Assembly (NCBI RefSeq): GCF_017355835.1
Contig: NZ_JAFEWF010000005.1
Location: 372,001 to 436,000 of the forward strand
Source: Desertivirga brevis
GTDB lineage: Bacteria > Bacteroidota > Bacteroidia > Sphingobacteriales > Sphingobacteriaceae
Direction: 5' to 3'
DNA: 64,000 nt
A program made the position numbers and the translations under genes. Positions 1 to 9,300 of the stretch are shown here, in pieces. Within the stretch, counting starts at the first letter, position 1, and each line of letters starts with the position of its first letter. The notes under the pieces were generated by a model. That model worked only from the letters and a program-made list of their open reading frames with translations. It was not told where the DNA came from and did no database searches.

Positions 1-58
1 TAAAAGGAAAAAGGCCCTGCTATCTTAGCATGACCCTCTAAATTTTAGCTTTTAAATA

Positions 59-2230
59 CTAGGCGTCCTCCGATTTAAAATCCCATTCGTTTTTAAGTTT
101 GTCCTGGATTAGCGTGAAGTCAATCTGTCTTTTAGCCAGATCTACCTTTTTAACCAGGATCTTTACCTCGTCGCCTAATTGGTATTTCTTCTTTTTACGC
201 TGGCCAATGATACAATAATTCTTCTCGTCCAGTACATAAAAGTCATCTGAAATGTCCCGGAGTCGAATCATTCCCTCGCACTTATTTTCGATGATCTCTA
301 CATACATACCCCATTCGGTTACTCCCGAAATAATTCCATTGTACTCTCGTCCGATATTCTCTTCCAGGTATTCGGCCTGCTTGTACTTCACCGATGCCCT
401 TTCAGCATCGGCAGCTTTCTTCTCCATTTGGGAAGCATGAAGGCAGAGCTTTTCGTAGTGCTCAGCATTCACGTTTTGTCCTCCCGCCAAATAATGTTCT
501 AAAAGTCGATGAGACATTACATCCGGATAACGCCTTATAGGAGAAGTAAAGTGGGTATAGAAATCAAAGGCCAGACCGTAGTGACTTGACTTTTTAGTTG
601 TATAAATGGCTTTAGCCATGGAACGGATAGCAAGCGATGTAAGAACATTCTGTTCCTTCTTTCCTTCCACATCTTCCATCAAGTGGTTCAGCGAACGTGC
701 AATCTCTTTATCTGATTTTGTGTTGATCTTGTAGCCGAACTTAGAAGCAAAAGCTGCAAAACTAAGAAGGGTTTGTTCATTTGGAGCGTCGTGAGAACGA
801 TAAACATAGGTTAATTTATTTTTACCTTTTCCTTTTTTCGCAATGAACTCTGCCACTTTTCTGTTGGCCAGCAGCATAAAGTCTTCGATTAGCTTATGCG
901 CGTCTTTGCGCTCTTTAACGTAAACTCCAACAGGCTTGCCATTTTCATCAAGTTTAAACTTAACTTCAGAAGTTTCAAAACTAATGGCGCCATGTTTAAA
1001 CTTCCTGTCTCTTAGCTTATAAGCCAGGTCATTCAAGATCAGAATTTCTTCTGAATACTCCTTTGAGTTACCTTCAATCACTTCCTGCGCTTCTTCATAA
1101 CTGAAACGCCTGTCAGAATGAATAATCGTCTTTCCAAACCACTCTGAAATGATATTAGCATCTTTATCCAGCTCAAAGACAGCAGAGAAACAAAGCTTAT
1201 CTTCCTTGGGTCGTAAAGAACAAACCCCATTTGAAAGCCTTTCAGGAAGCATTGGAATCACTCTGTCCACCAGGTAAACAGATGTACCACGTTCGAATGC
1301 TTCCTTATCCAATGGAGAATCAGGTAATACATAATGCGACACATCCGCAATATGCACTCCGATCTCGTAGTTTCCGTTATCCAAATATTGGAAGGAAATA
1401 GCATCATCAAAATCCTTAGCATCAACCGGATCGATTGTAAAGGTTAATATCTCACGGAAGTCTTTCCGTTTAGCAATCTCTTCAGCCGTAATTTCATCCG
1501 GGATTTGATTTGCTTCATCTTCCACTTCATCAGGGAACTGAAGCGGGAAACCGTATTCAGCAAGAATTGCATTCATCTCGGTATTATTCTCACCTTGAAC
1601 TCCGAGAATGCGGGTAATGGTGCCAATAGGATTTTTTGCTTCTTCGGGCCAATCTGTGATTTTTGCTATAGCTTTTTCACCATGCTTTGCGCCATTAAGC
1701 TCCTCAAGAGGAATAAAGATATCCCTTAGCATTTTCTTATCGTCAGGGATAAAGAAAGCGAAGTTCTCTGATACTTTAACTATCCCTGTGAACTCCATCT
1801 TTGCCCGTTCCAGAATCTCAACAACTTCACCCTCTTTACGCTTTCCGTTGCTCTTTGCAAAAACGTAGATCTTTACACGGTCTCCATTTAATGCCGTCTT
1901 TACTTTACGAGGGGCTATGTAAATGTCGTTTTCGAATTCATCTTCAGGCACGATAAAGGCCGATCCATCGCTTGTCATGGAAACAATTCCGGTAAGGAAA
2001 GTCTTCAACTCCTTCAGTTGGTATTTACCAAGCTCTACTTCCTTAAATAAGCCGTGTTTGCTCTCGTCTTTCAAAACATCTTTAATGATTTCCCGGGACT
2101 CGGAGTCATTAAGGTTTAACTTTGATGCTACTTGTTTGTAGTTTAAAGGCTTATTGCCGTTTTTCTCAAATATAGAGCTTATAAGCTGAGAAAAAACTTG
2201 TATAATATGTGCTGTTTTCTTTTTTGCCAT
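59..2230 (-). CDS. rnr: Ribonuclease R (RNB-family 3'-5' exoribonuclease)
   Basis: Processive 3'-5' exoribonuclease of the RNase II/R family, acting in the cytoplasm on structured RNA, mRNA decay products and rRNA. The 723-residue protein has the full order: N-terminal helix-turn-helix-like region (about 1-75), two cold-shock OB folds (about 80-240), the RNB catalytic domain (about 255-580) and a C-terminal S1 domain (about 625-710). The RNB metal-binding signature DPVDAKDFDD is at 267-276, giving acidic residues D267, D273, D275 and D276. Length is normal for Bacteroidota RNase R, which lack the long basic tail of the E. coli enzyme. The ATG start follows 128 bp of gene-free DNA after the upstream exonuclease gene, so it may have its own promoter; I see no clear -7 element. 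Identification is secure. Confidence 0.96.
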   Translation of the reverse strand: MAKKKTAHIIQVFSQLISSIFEKNGNKPLNYKQVASKLNLNDSESREIIKDVLKDESKHGLFKEVELGKYQLKELKTFLTGIVSMTSDGSAFIVPEDEFENDIYIAPRKVKTALNGDRVKIYVFAKSNGKRKEGEVVEILERAKMEFTGIVKVSENFAFFIPDDKKMLRDIFIPLEELNGAKHGEKAIAKITDWPEEAKNPIGTITRILGVQGENNTEMNAILAEYGFPLQFPDEVEDEANQIPDEITAEEIAKRKDFREILTFTIDPVDAKDFDDAISFQYLDNGNYEIGVHIADVSHYVLPDSPLDKEAFERGTSVYLVDRVIPMLPERLSNGVCSLRPKEDKLCFSAVFELDKDANIISEWFGKTIIHSDRRFSYEEAQEVIEGNSKEYSEEILILNDLAYKLRDRKFKHGAISFETSEVKFKLDENGKPVGVYVKERKDAHKLIEDFMLLANRKVAEFIAKKGKGKNKLTYVYRSHDAPNEQTLLSFAAFASKFGYKINTKSDKEIARSLNHLMEDVEGKKEQNVLTSLAIRSMAKAIYTTKKSSHYGLAFDFYTHFTSPIRRYPDVMSHRLLEHYLAGGQNVNAEHYEKLCLHASQMEKKAADAERASVKYKQAEYLEENIGREYNGIISGVTEWGMYVEIIENKCEGMIRLRDISDDFYVLDEKNYCIIGQRKKKKYQLGDEVKILVKKVDLAKRQIDFTLIQDKLKNEWDFKSEDA

Positions 2231-2358
2231 TGTATCGAATTGGGGCCGTGCCTACTTTTATAATATTTATGCGTGAATTGCTTCACCTTTTGGAATAACA
2301 AGATTCGAATAAAATCGTTCTTTTTTCCGTCTTGATAATTGATTTGCAACCTTAAACT

Positions 2359-3069
2359 TCAAACTATCACTATATTATTATCATTCATTAAGGAAAGGCT
2401 TTTAAATCTTAGTAATAGTTGAGCGGTAGTGATCACATCTTTTTGGCAATAGGTTTTAATACGCTCTATGTCTTTTTCCTTCCAGTATACCCAATGGACA
2501 TCACTGCCATTAATATCGTCTTTAGGGGTTGGTATATTAAAAACTGCAGCTAGAAGATTTAAAGAGGTATAATTCTTATAATCACCAAACTTCCAAAGAT
2601 CCATAGTATCCAGATGATTAATCTCCCATGGCTTTTTACCACTAATTCTAAGTTGAGACGGAATACAAAGTTGGTTGATCAATGTGCGCCGGCATAAATA
2701 CGGAAAATCGAACTCTTTGCCATTATGGGCGCATAGGGTAAAATTAGCGGGCTGCTTGTCTAACAGGGAGATAAATTCAGAAAGTAGGTTGCACTCATTG
2801 TCCCCAGCAAATGATTTAACGCGTAAACCTACCTGTTCATTGTGTTTAGTAAAAATCCCTACGGAAATACATACGATCTTGCCGAATTCAGCCATGATGC
2901 CCGCGCGTGGATAATATTCATCAGGCGTTTCTCCATCTTTGCGCGCTGACCTTGTTTTCAGCTCCCATAATTCTTTAAATACGCTAGGAACTTCCTCAAA
3001 TGAAGCATATTGTGGCACAGTTTCAATGTCGAGGACCATGACTTGCTGAAGATCTAAGTTTTCGAGCAT
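2359..3069 (-). CDS. DnaQ/PolB-like 3'-5' exonuclease
   Basis: Predicted DEDD-type 3'-5' exonuclease of 236 residues, related to the proofreading domain of family B polymerases but without a polymerase domain. The ExoI motif DIET is at 14-17 (D14, E16). An ExoII-like segment CAHNGKEFDFPYL and a C-terminal motif CQKDV with the final Asp are also present. Such stand-alone exonucleases are common in Bacteroidota and are usually annotated only by fold; the substrate is unknown. It follows pbpC by 20 bp on the same strand, so the two are probably cotranscribed, with rnr further downstream. Family assignment is good and cellular role is open. Confidence 0.85.
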   Translation of the reverse strand: MLENLDLQQVMVLDIETVPQYASFEEVPSVFKELWELKTRSARKDGETPDEYYPRAGIMAEFGKIVCISVGIFTKHNEQVGLRVKSFAGDNECNLLSEFISLLDKQPANFTLCAHNGKEFDFPYLCRRTLINQLCIPSQLRISGKKPWEINHLDTMDLWKFGDYKNYTSLNLLAAVFNIPTPKDDINGSDVHWVYWKEKDIERIKTYCQKDVITTAQLLLRFKSLSLMNDNNIVIV

Positions 3070-3089
3070 CCGGCAATATAGTAATTGTT

Positions 3090-5492
3090 TTAAAGTTCTT
3101 CCTTAGCTAGTACCGTAAATGTTTGCTGCAAACGAAGGCCTTCCTCGTCAACCAATGTTATAATGTGTTTCCCTGGTGCCGGCAGCAAAGCCATCTGATG
3201 AAGGTCCCGCGTAAGCCCAAGAAAAGTATTATCGAGATGCCAATATACTTTTTTTCCTGATTTACGGTGGGCAACCTGGAAGATCACCTGTTGCTGCTTT
3301 CCATCAATTCCCTTGGGGATATATACTCTCGCGTTGTTCTTCGGATAGATCAACTCCATATTTGCTATCTCTGTTGCATTGCAGCCCTCTCTAAATGGTG
3401 GTAAGGCTTTGTACGTGTAATTCTTAGTTTTATAATAATACTCCATGACTGGAGGAAGAACAAACCAGGAGCGATGAATCATGTTAGAAGGCGACTCGCA
3501 CTCCGAATTTACCTGATAATGCCCCGTAAGGTCAAGATGAACGGTTTGGTGGAAGTTACAAACAGGAGCACGCATGGCGGCTGGCGGTAATCGGATAAGT
3601 TGAGTATTTGTACATAACGTCGACGCTTTAAACCCACTTTCTTCGCATACCTGAAATGTCTTCATATCATGAGAGGGAGAGGCGAACCAACCATTTTGAG
3701 GAGCTGGCAATAATCGGAAAATATCAAAGAGAACGGGGCCTGCTGCGTCAATACCTGTTAAACCGGGCCTGCCTTCTCCATCTGTATTTCCTGCCCATAC
3801 TGTTACTACATACTTAGGTGTTACCCCCACAGCCCATGCATCCCTGAAGCCAAAGCTCGTTCCCGTTTTCCATGCAATTTGCTGCGATCCTGCGAATTGC
3901 TTCCATAAAAGCTCTTCGCCTGGGCGCATTACTTCATTCATAGCCTGGAAGGTATAATAAATTGATGCTGCATTCAACATAGTGCTACTTTCATCTTGCA
4001 ATGTTTTTTTTAAACCATGGTAGGAGGGTGAACGCCAGTCGGAGCTATTATACTTACCGTTATAATTGTAATGATTTAGCACCCGGGCCATACTTGCATA
4101 AATCCCGCAAAGCTCCCACATGGAAACTTCACAGCCACCAAGAATAAGAGATAATCCGTAAAAATCAGGCGGTTGATGTAGCGAGGTTATCCCTAAATTT
4201 TTTAAAAAATTGTGAAAACGCTCGTATCTGTACTGCTGTAACATGCGTACTGCAGGAACATTCAAGGAGCGGGCGAGCGCCCTAGATGCCGGTACTGCAC
4301 CATCATAACCCAAATCATAGTTATTGGGTTGGTAGCCAGCAATCTGGGTAGGAATATCCGGTACCAGACTATTAGGCAGGATCATACCTTCATTGAGCAT
4401 GGCAGCATACAGAAAGGGTTTCAGTGTACTGCCAGGACTTCTTCGAGCTTGGATAACATCTACATGACTTTCAATTTCAGCTTCCTTAGGTTGATAAATA
4501 TTTCCAATATAGGCAAGGACTGATCCACTCTCCACATCAATTACTAAGGCTGCACAATTATTTACTTGGTTCGCCATCAACCTTTTATGATGCATATCGA
4601 GAATACCGGCCACCTGTCTTTGTAAAGTACTCTTTACAGATGTTCTTATCCGTGTTGTGCTTACTTTGCCTCGTTTATAATCACTTTTTGCCAAATTGAT
4701 CAGATGAGGACTTAATGCGGGCAGTGCAAAAGGTTTATTTGGTAAGGGCTCAGATTTGGCTAGATTTCCCTCAATCTGGCTTAGAACCTTCTCCGAAACG
4801 AGGATATCAATTAATCTGTTCCTTTTGTTCAGGAGTCTGCTTCTGTTCTTTCCTGGGTGAACTAGCGAAGGAGCATTAGGTAATACAGCTAAAGATGCCA
4901 TTTCTCCCCAGGATAGCTTTGACGGTTCTCTTCCAAAATATCTCCAAGAGGCTGCTTCCAATCCTACTACATTTGACCCAAAAGGAGCATTTGCGGCGTA
5001 AAGACTGAGAATTTCATCCTTGCTATACCTAATATTAAGTCTAACCGCTTTTATGGCTTCCAGTAATTTGTTAAAAAAATTTCTCTTATATCTTGTAGCA
5101 AGCCTAATTAGCTGCATATCGAGCGTACTTGCACCGCTGACAATTTTTTTTCTTTTAAAATTCTGTTTTAGTGCCCTTGCAATGGAAAGAGGATTGATGC
5201 CAATATGTTGATAAAAGCTTTTATCTTCAAAGGCGACGATGCATTTTTGAAACTTCTCTGGCACTTTATAAGATGCAGGAAACCTCCACTGTCCATCAGC
5301 AGCAATGGATGCATTAAGTAATTCGCCCTCTGCACTTTCAATAACAAAGGAAGTGGGAGTTTTAAAAAGTGGATCGGGAACAGAAAACCAGAAACTAACA
5401 AGGAGCGCAATAAACAGGCCGGCCAGAAAGCTTTTCCTTAATAAGAATTCCTTAAATTTCAAATGCAATTTAAACGACTTGCGAGTAAACAT
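3090..5492 (-). CDS. pbpC: Penicillin-binding protein 1C (bifunctional glycosyltransferase/transpeptidase)
   Basis: Peptidoglycan synthase anchored in the inner membrane, active in the periplasm. With numbering from an upstream TTG, a membrane anchor lies at about 23-40. The GT51 transglycosylase has EDKSFYQHIG (catalytic E91) and GASTLDMQ. The penicillin-binding transpeptidase has SxxK as STLK (S357), SLN (S411) and KTGT (K544). A C-terminal BiPBP_C immunoglobulin-like domain of about 90 residues is the mark of PBP1C. I place the start at the ATG at 5492 (800 residues) because the only extension begins with TTG two codons upstream. PBP1C is typically encoded beside an alpha-2-macroglobulin. 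Here the partner lies 0.9 kb upstream on the same strand, separated by a plus-strand gene. Confidence 0.95.
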   Translation of the reverse strand: MFTRKSFKLHLKFKEFLLRKSFLAGLFIALLVSFWFSVPDPLFKTPTSFVIESAEGELLNASIAADGQWRFPASYKVPEKFQKCIVAFEDKSFYQHIGINPLSIARALKQNFKRKKIVSGASTLDMQLIRLATRYKRNFFNKLLEAIKAVRLNIRYSKDEILSLYAANAPFGSNVVGLEAASWRYFGREPSKLSWGEMASLAVLPNAPSLVHPGKNRSRLLNKRNRLIDILVSEKVLSQIEGNLAKSEPLPNKPFALPALSPHLINLAKSDYKRGKVSTTRIRTSVKSTLQRQVAGILDMHHKRLMANQVNNCAALVIDVESGSVLAYIGNIYQPKEAEIESHVDVIQARRSPGSTLKPFLYAAMLNEGMILPNSLVPDIPTQIAGYQPNNYDLGYDGAVPASRALARSLNVPAVRMLQQYRYERFHNFLKNLGITSLHQPPDFYGLSLILGGCEVSMWELCGIYASMARVLNHYNYNGKYNSSDWRSPSYHGLKKTLQDESSTMLNAASIYYTFQAMNEVMRPGEELLWKQFAGSQQIAWKTGTSFGFRDAWAVGVTPKYVVTVWAGNTDGEGRPGLTGIDAAGPVLFDIFRLLPAPQNGWFASPSHDMKTFQVCEESGFKASTLCTNTQLIRLPPAAMRAPVCNFHQTVHLDLTGHYQVNSECESPSNMIHRSWFVLPPVMEYYYKTKNYTYKALPPFREGCNATEIANMELIYPKNNARVYIPKGIDGKQQQVIFQVAHRKSGKKVYWHLDNTFLGLTRDLHQMALLPAPGKHIITLVDEEGLRLQQTFTVLAKEEL

Positions 5493-5690
5493 GCCCAAGT
5501 GTTGATATGGAAGGACTAAATATAGTATTCCTAAATGAATTAACCTTTAGGTATTCAGCAGATCATGTAACTGAGTTTGAAACTCGACTACGGTCAATTA
5601 TTATAATGATAAGAATCCGTTTAAAGTTGACGAGGATCATCTTTTAAAAATCACACAACTTTTAATTTGCCCGATGTTAAATCTGGTTAA

Positions 5691-6269
5691 ATGAATATTA
5701 AACGTTTATTCAACAAAAAGAGTTTATTGGTAGCCGGTCTTGTATTTTTTGCATTTGCAGGAAAAAGTCAGTCTGAGTTCAAAGTTCACGAATCGGGAGA
5801 AAAGGGCATGCACCGGTTTACATTTTCTCTAGCTGAGCTATATTTTAATGAAGGGAAGAGTAATGAGATACATAGTACTTTTGTTCCAGCTTACGCCTTG
5901 AATTACGATTACATGTTTAACTCTCGCTGGTCGTTGGGAATGCACAACGACATTCCAATGCACGATATTGAGTTAGAGGAACAAGCTGGAGAAAGCAAAA
6001 GCGCTGAAACAGAGAGACCCGTAGCTTCAAAAATTATAGGCACCTACCATACCCACAAACATCTAGGTTTATTATTCGGGTTTGGAGATGAAATTGCTCA
6101 TCACGAAAACTTCTTCATCACCTCAGCAGGGGCTGAATATGAATTTCACCTGAAAGGTTCATGGCAACTAGGGGCAGAGATAGTATACGATCACAAATTT
6201 AATACAGCTGATACCTGGATGGTAGGGATTGGAATTTCCAAAACACTAACAAGGCATCATAAAGGATAA
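5691..6269 (+). CDS. Secreted protein of unknown function, possible outer-membrane beta-barrel
   Basis: A 192-residue protein with an N-terminal signal sequence (hydrophobic core about 11-22, cleavage likely near residue 27). The mature part has alternating polar/hydrophobic stretches and aromatic residues, and a C-terminal region (ELGAEIVYDHKFN...) that looks like antiparallel beta strands. This suggests a small outer-membrane or porin-like fold. It is rich in His and Glu. The gene lies on the opposite strand between pbpC and the alpha-2-macroglobulin gene, and ends in a strong terminator at 6333-6358. I do not recognise a named family; the barrel idea rests on composition and pattern only. 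Confidence 0.6.
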   Translation: MNIKRLFNKKSLLVAGLVFFAFAGKSQSEFKVHESGEKGMHRFTFSLAELYFNEGKSNEIHSTFVPAYALNYDYMFNSRWSLGMHNDIPMHDIELEEQAGESKSAETERPVASKIIGTYHTHKHLGLLFGFGDEIAHHENFFITSAGAEYEFHLKGSWQLGAEIVYDHKFNTADTWMVGIGISKTLTRHHKG

Positions 6270-6303
6270 AAAGCGGGCTAAACTAAACCAGTCTCTTATG
6301 CGA

Positions 6304-6330
6304 GAAAGCCCTGTTAACCCCAGGGCTTTC
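6304..6330. terminator. Hairpin with perfect 10-bp arms between convergent genes
   Basis: Arms GAAAGCCCTG and CAGGGCTTTC enclose a 7-base loop. It lies 35 bp after the stop of the plus-strand gene and just before the U-tract terminator at 6333-6358. The two stems together separate the convergent transcripts. Confidence 0.6.
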
Positions 6331-6332
6331 AG

Positions 6333-6358
6333 AAGGAATAGGCGTCAGCCTATTCCTT
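6333..6358 (+). terminator. Intrinsic terminator, 11-bp stem plus T-run
   Basis: Arms AAGGAATAGGC and GCCTATTCCTT with a GTCA loop are followed immediately by a run of T on the plus strand. This is a textbook intrinsic terminator for the 5691-6269 gene. It ends 4 bp before the stop codon of the convergent alpha-2-macroglobulin gene. Confidence 0.85.
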
Positions 6359-6361
6359 TTT

Positions 6362-9300
6362 TCATTTCAGCTGATTATTAACTACCTGTACCCAACGGCC
6401 AGGACTTACAGCCGAAACAGAAGAGTTATACATGGCCTCGCAGTAGGTGGCAGGAAGATAGAATCTGCCTATATACGACGCATTTAATAAAACAAAGAAC
6501 GTAGCCTCTTTTCCTTCCTGCAAGCTAAAATACGTATTGACCCTATCATCCCGGATATCCTTGTAGTCATAATTAGCTGCTTTAAAACTTTCTTCAGTAT
6601 TTAATAACCTGGTATTGATGATCTCCCATCCTGAAGGGAACAGTTGAGTTAATGCCAGGTTATCGTAGCGGCCTAGTTTACCTGGATTTGTAATATTGAC
6701 CTGAGCCATAAAATCGGTGCCCTGAGTAAGCGTGGCGGGATCCAGCAACTGGCCATTCATCGTGAAGTAGTTCACCCTCATAGAAAGAACATCATCATCG
6801 TTCTGTGCAAACTGCTCTTGCCCTATAGCAGGCTTACCCTGTTGAATAATACGGATGAAGAGTCGTCCTTTTCCTTTGTTTGAGATGCTCGCTTTGTTGC
6901 CAGAGGTAATAACTGTTGGCTGAGACCATACATATGAAGTTTCATTTACGACACCTTTTGTATTATTTATAGAATAGGCAAATTGTAATTTATTTCCAGC
7001 AGCATTCGCCCCACAGTACCGGGCAAGGGAGATGAGAGCATAAGCCGTTGATTGGGTGCTATACCACTCTTGCTGAGACAAGCGAAAAGCAATGGTTCTG
7101 GCAAGGGAATAGGCTTCCTTATTTCTTCCCATTAGAACCAGGGTTTCTAATATCATGGCCTGATCTCTTATATCGGAGCCGAAGGTGCCAAAGGACTGCC
7201 GATAGGGTTTTACTGACATTGTCAAACCTCTTATCAATTGAGTTGCAACTTCTGTGTGACCAGCCAGGCGGTAGGCAGCAGCCAATTGCCATTTTGCTTG
7301 CACAGATAAATATTTAAATTCTTTCAAGCGGTTCATTGCTCCCAACTCGGCAGATTTTGAAAGAGCAAGAAGGTAGAGACGGTAAGCCTGAACCAAATCC
7401 CCACCATAGAAGTTCAATGTAGACGGCGTCCATGATACGGCTTTGTTTTTCTGGAATTTTTTCCATTGATTCATAAATCCGGAAGGCAAAATATACCCAT
7501 TCGCTTCAGCTTCAATTAAAAAATGCCCTGCATAATTGGAACACCATTCGTCAGCCTCCTCTGATCCCGGCCAGTAGGCAATTCCGCCGTCTGAGGTTTG
7601 GAAGCCATTTAATCTTCCTATTGCAGCCTTAATATTATACTCAGTTTGTGCTTTCTTCTTGTCTGACAACTTCAATAACTTCGATAAGTGCAATTGAGGA
7701 AAAGCTTCAGAAGTTACCTGTTCTGCGCAACCATGAGGATATTGGATCAGGTAGCTCAGTCTCTTGTCTAAGTTCATCGGCGCAATGGAAGAGACTTCCA
7801 AGGTTGCCTTATTAGTGCCAGCTGTACCAAAAGGAGCAAAAGGGATACTTATCGAACTGCCAGGCTCCAGTGTTTTCTCAATTACCCTTGTGATTACAGG
7901 ATTTGGATTTCGTACATCTATCTCTACATCATAAGATGCGGTTTCTTTTCCGCTTCTGGCTACAACCTTGATCTTTGCTATACCCGCTACGTTCTTTGTT
8001 CCGAGATCCATGTACAGAAGCTGATCACCCTGTTTTTGAAAACTTATTACCCTTTTGTTCCCTGTGAGGAAATTGAAAGCCTTCGATTGTACCTCTACCG
8101 AAACTTGCTTTACAGCGTTACTCATAGAGAAGACCGAGATTGGTAATTTGAACTGCTCACCAGGAGATAATACCCTTGGAAGTGTAGCAAGCACCATCAA
8201 AGGTTTCTTCACCTTTACGGCTTTTTCTGCAAAACCGTAAGCTCCCTTATTACCGGCAATAACCATTACCCTTACTGAGCCAACGTACTGTGGGAGTTTG
8301 AACGAATGCGTTTTTGACCCGCCATCAGACTGAAAGGGCCCTAGAAACTTGACTACAGGTTTGAACCGATTTGCTGAAGGGTTCTTACCACCTTTCCCTG
8401 ACTGCCGGTCTCCTCCAATACTTAGGATGCGTTGAAGTTCGCCTCCATAAGCACCTATCACATAATCGAAAAGATCCCAGGTTTTGACGCCTAAACCTTC
8501 GCGGGCGTAAAAACTAGCATGAGGGTTGGGGGTAGGGAAGTTGGTAATATCCAGGAGGCCTTCATCTACAATGGCAATAGTGTAAGTCATGGGCTTACCG
8601 GAAGCTTCAGACACGGTAACTGAGGCATTTGACTCAGGTCTTATTTCCTCAGGCATTCTGATTGTAGGTTTAAGGATAGTATTGGGATCCTCAACCTCAA
8701 TGGGAATTACTCCATACATCCTTATCGGAAGATCGTTTAAAGTTTGGGAATGCGGTTGAAGCAGAGTGACGTTCACAAAGACATTGGGAGTCATTTCTGC
8801 TTCAGCTTTGAATCTTACCTGGGTTTGTCCCTTTTTAGCTTCGAACCAAAAGCGCCTGATGACGCGGCTACCGTTCTCTATACTAACCAGTCCTCTGCCT
8901 GCATTTCCTGATGGAATGGTGAGTTTAACTTGTTCTCCGGCCTTATATTTTGATTTGTTTGATGTGAAGGATAACATTGAAGCTTCTGTAGGATTGTCGT
9001 TCTGCATCCTTTCTGTCCAGTTAGGCCAATCAATATAAACAATCTTACCAGTGGTATGACCTGTTCTGGCATCTCTTACCCTTACAAGGAAGCGACCCCA
9101 ATCAGGCTGATTAATTCTGAGATTCCAACTTCCCCGGCCATTATTCAACGTTACAGTGCTTGTGGAAACTAATTTATTATACTCATCCTGGGTGAAATTG
9201 CTAACGGAGCTCTCATCCTCGTCCCACCACCAGGCCCATTTCATCTTATAAAGCTCGACCTCAACTTCCTGCACACCGGATTGAAGGCGCCCTTTCGTAT

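Noticed and set aside
2429..2436. GTGATCAC palindrome as a second Crp/Fnr-type site
   Set aside because: Inside the exonuclease coding region and lacking the 4-base spacer of the 42257-42276 operator.
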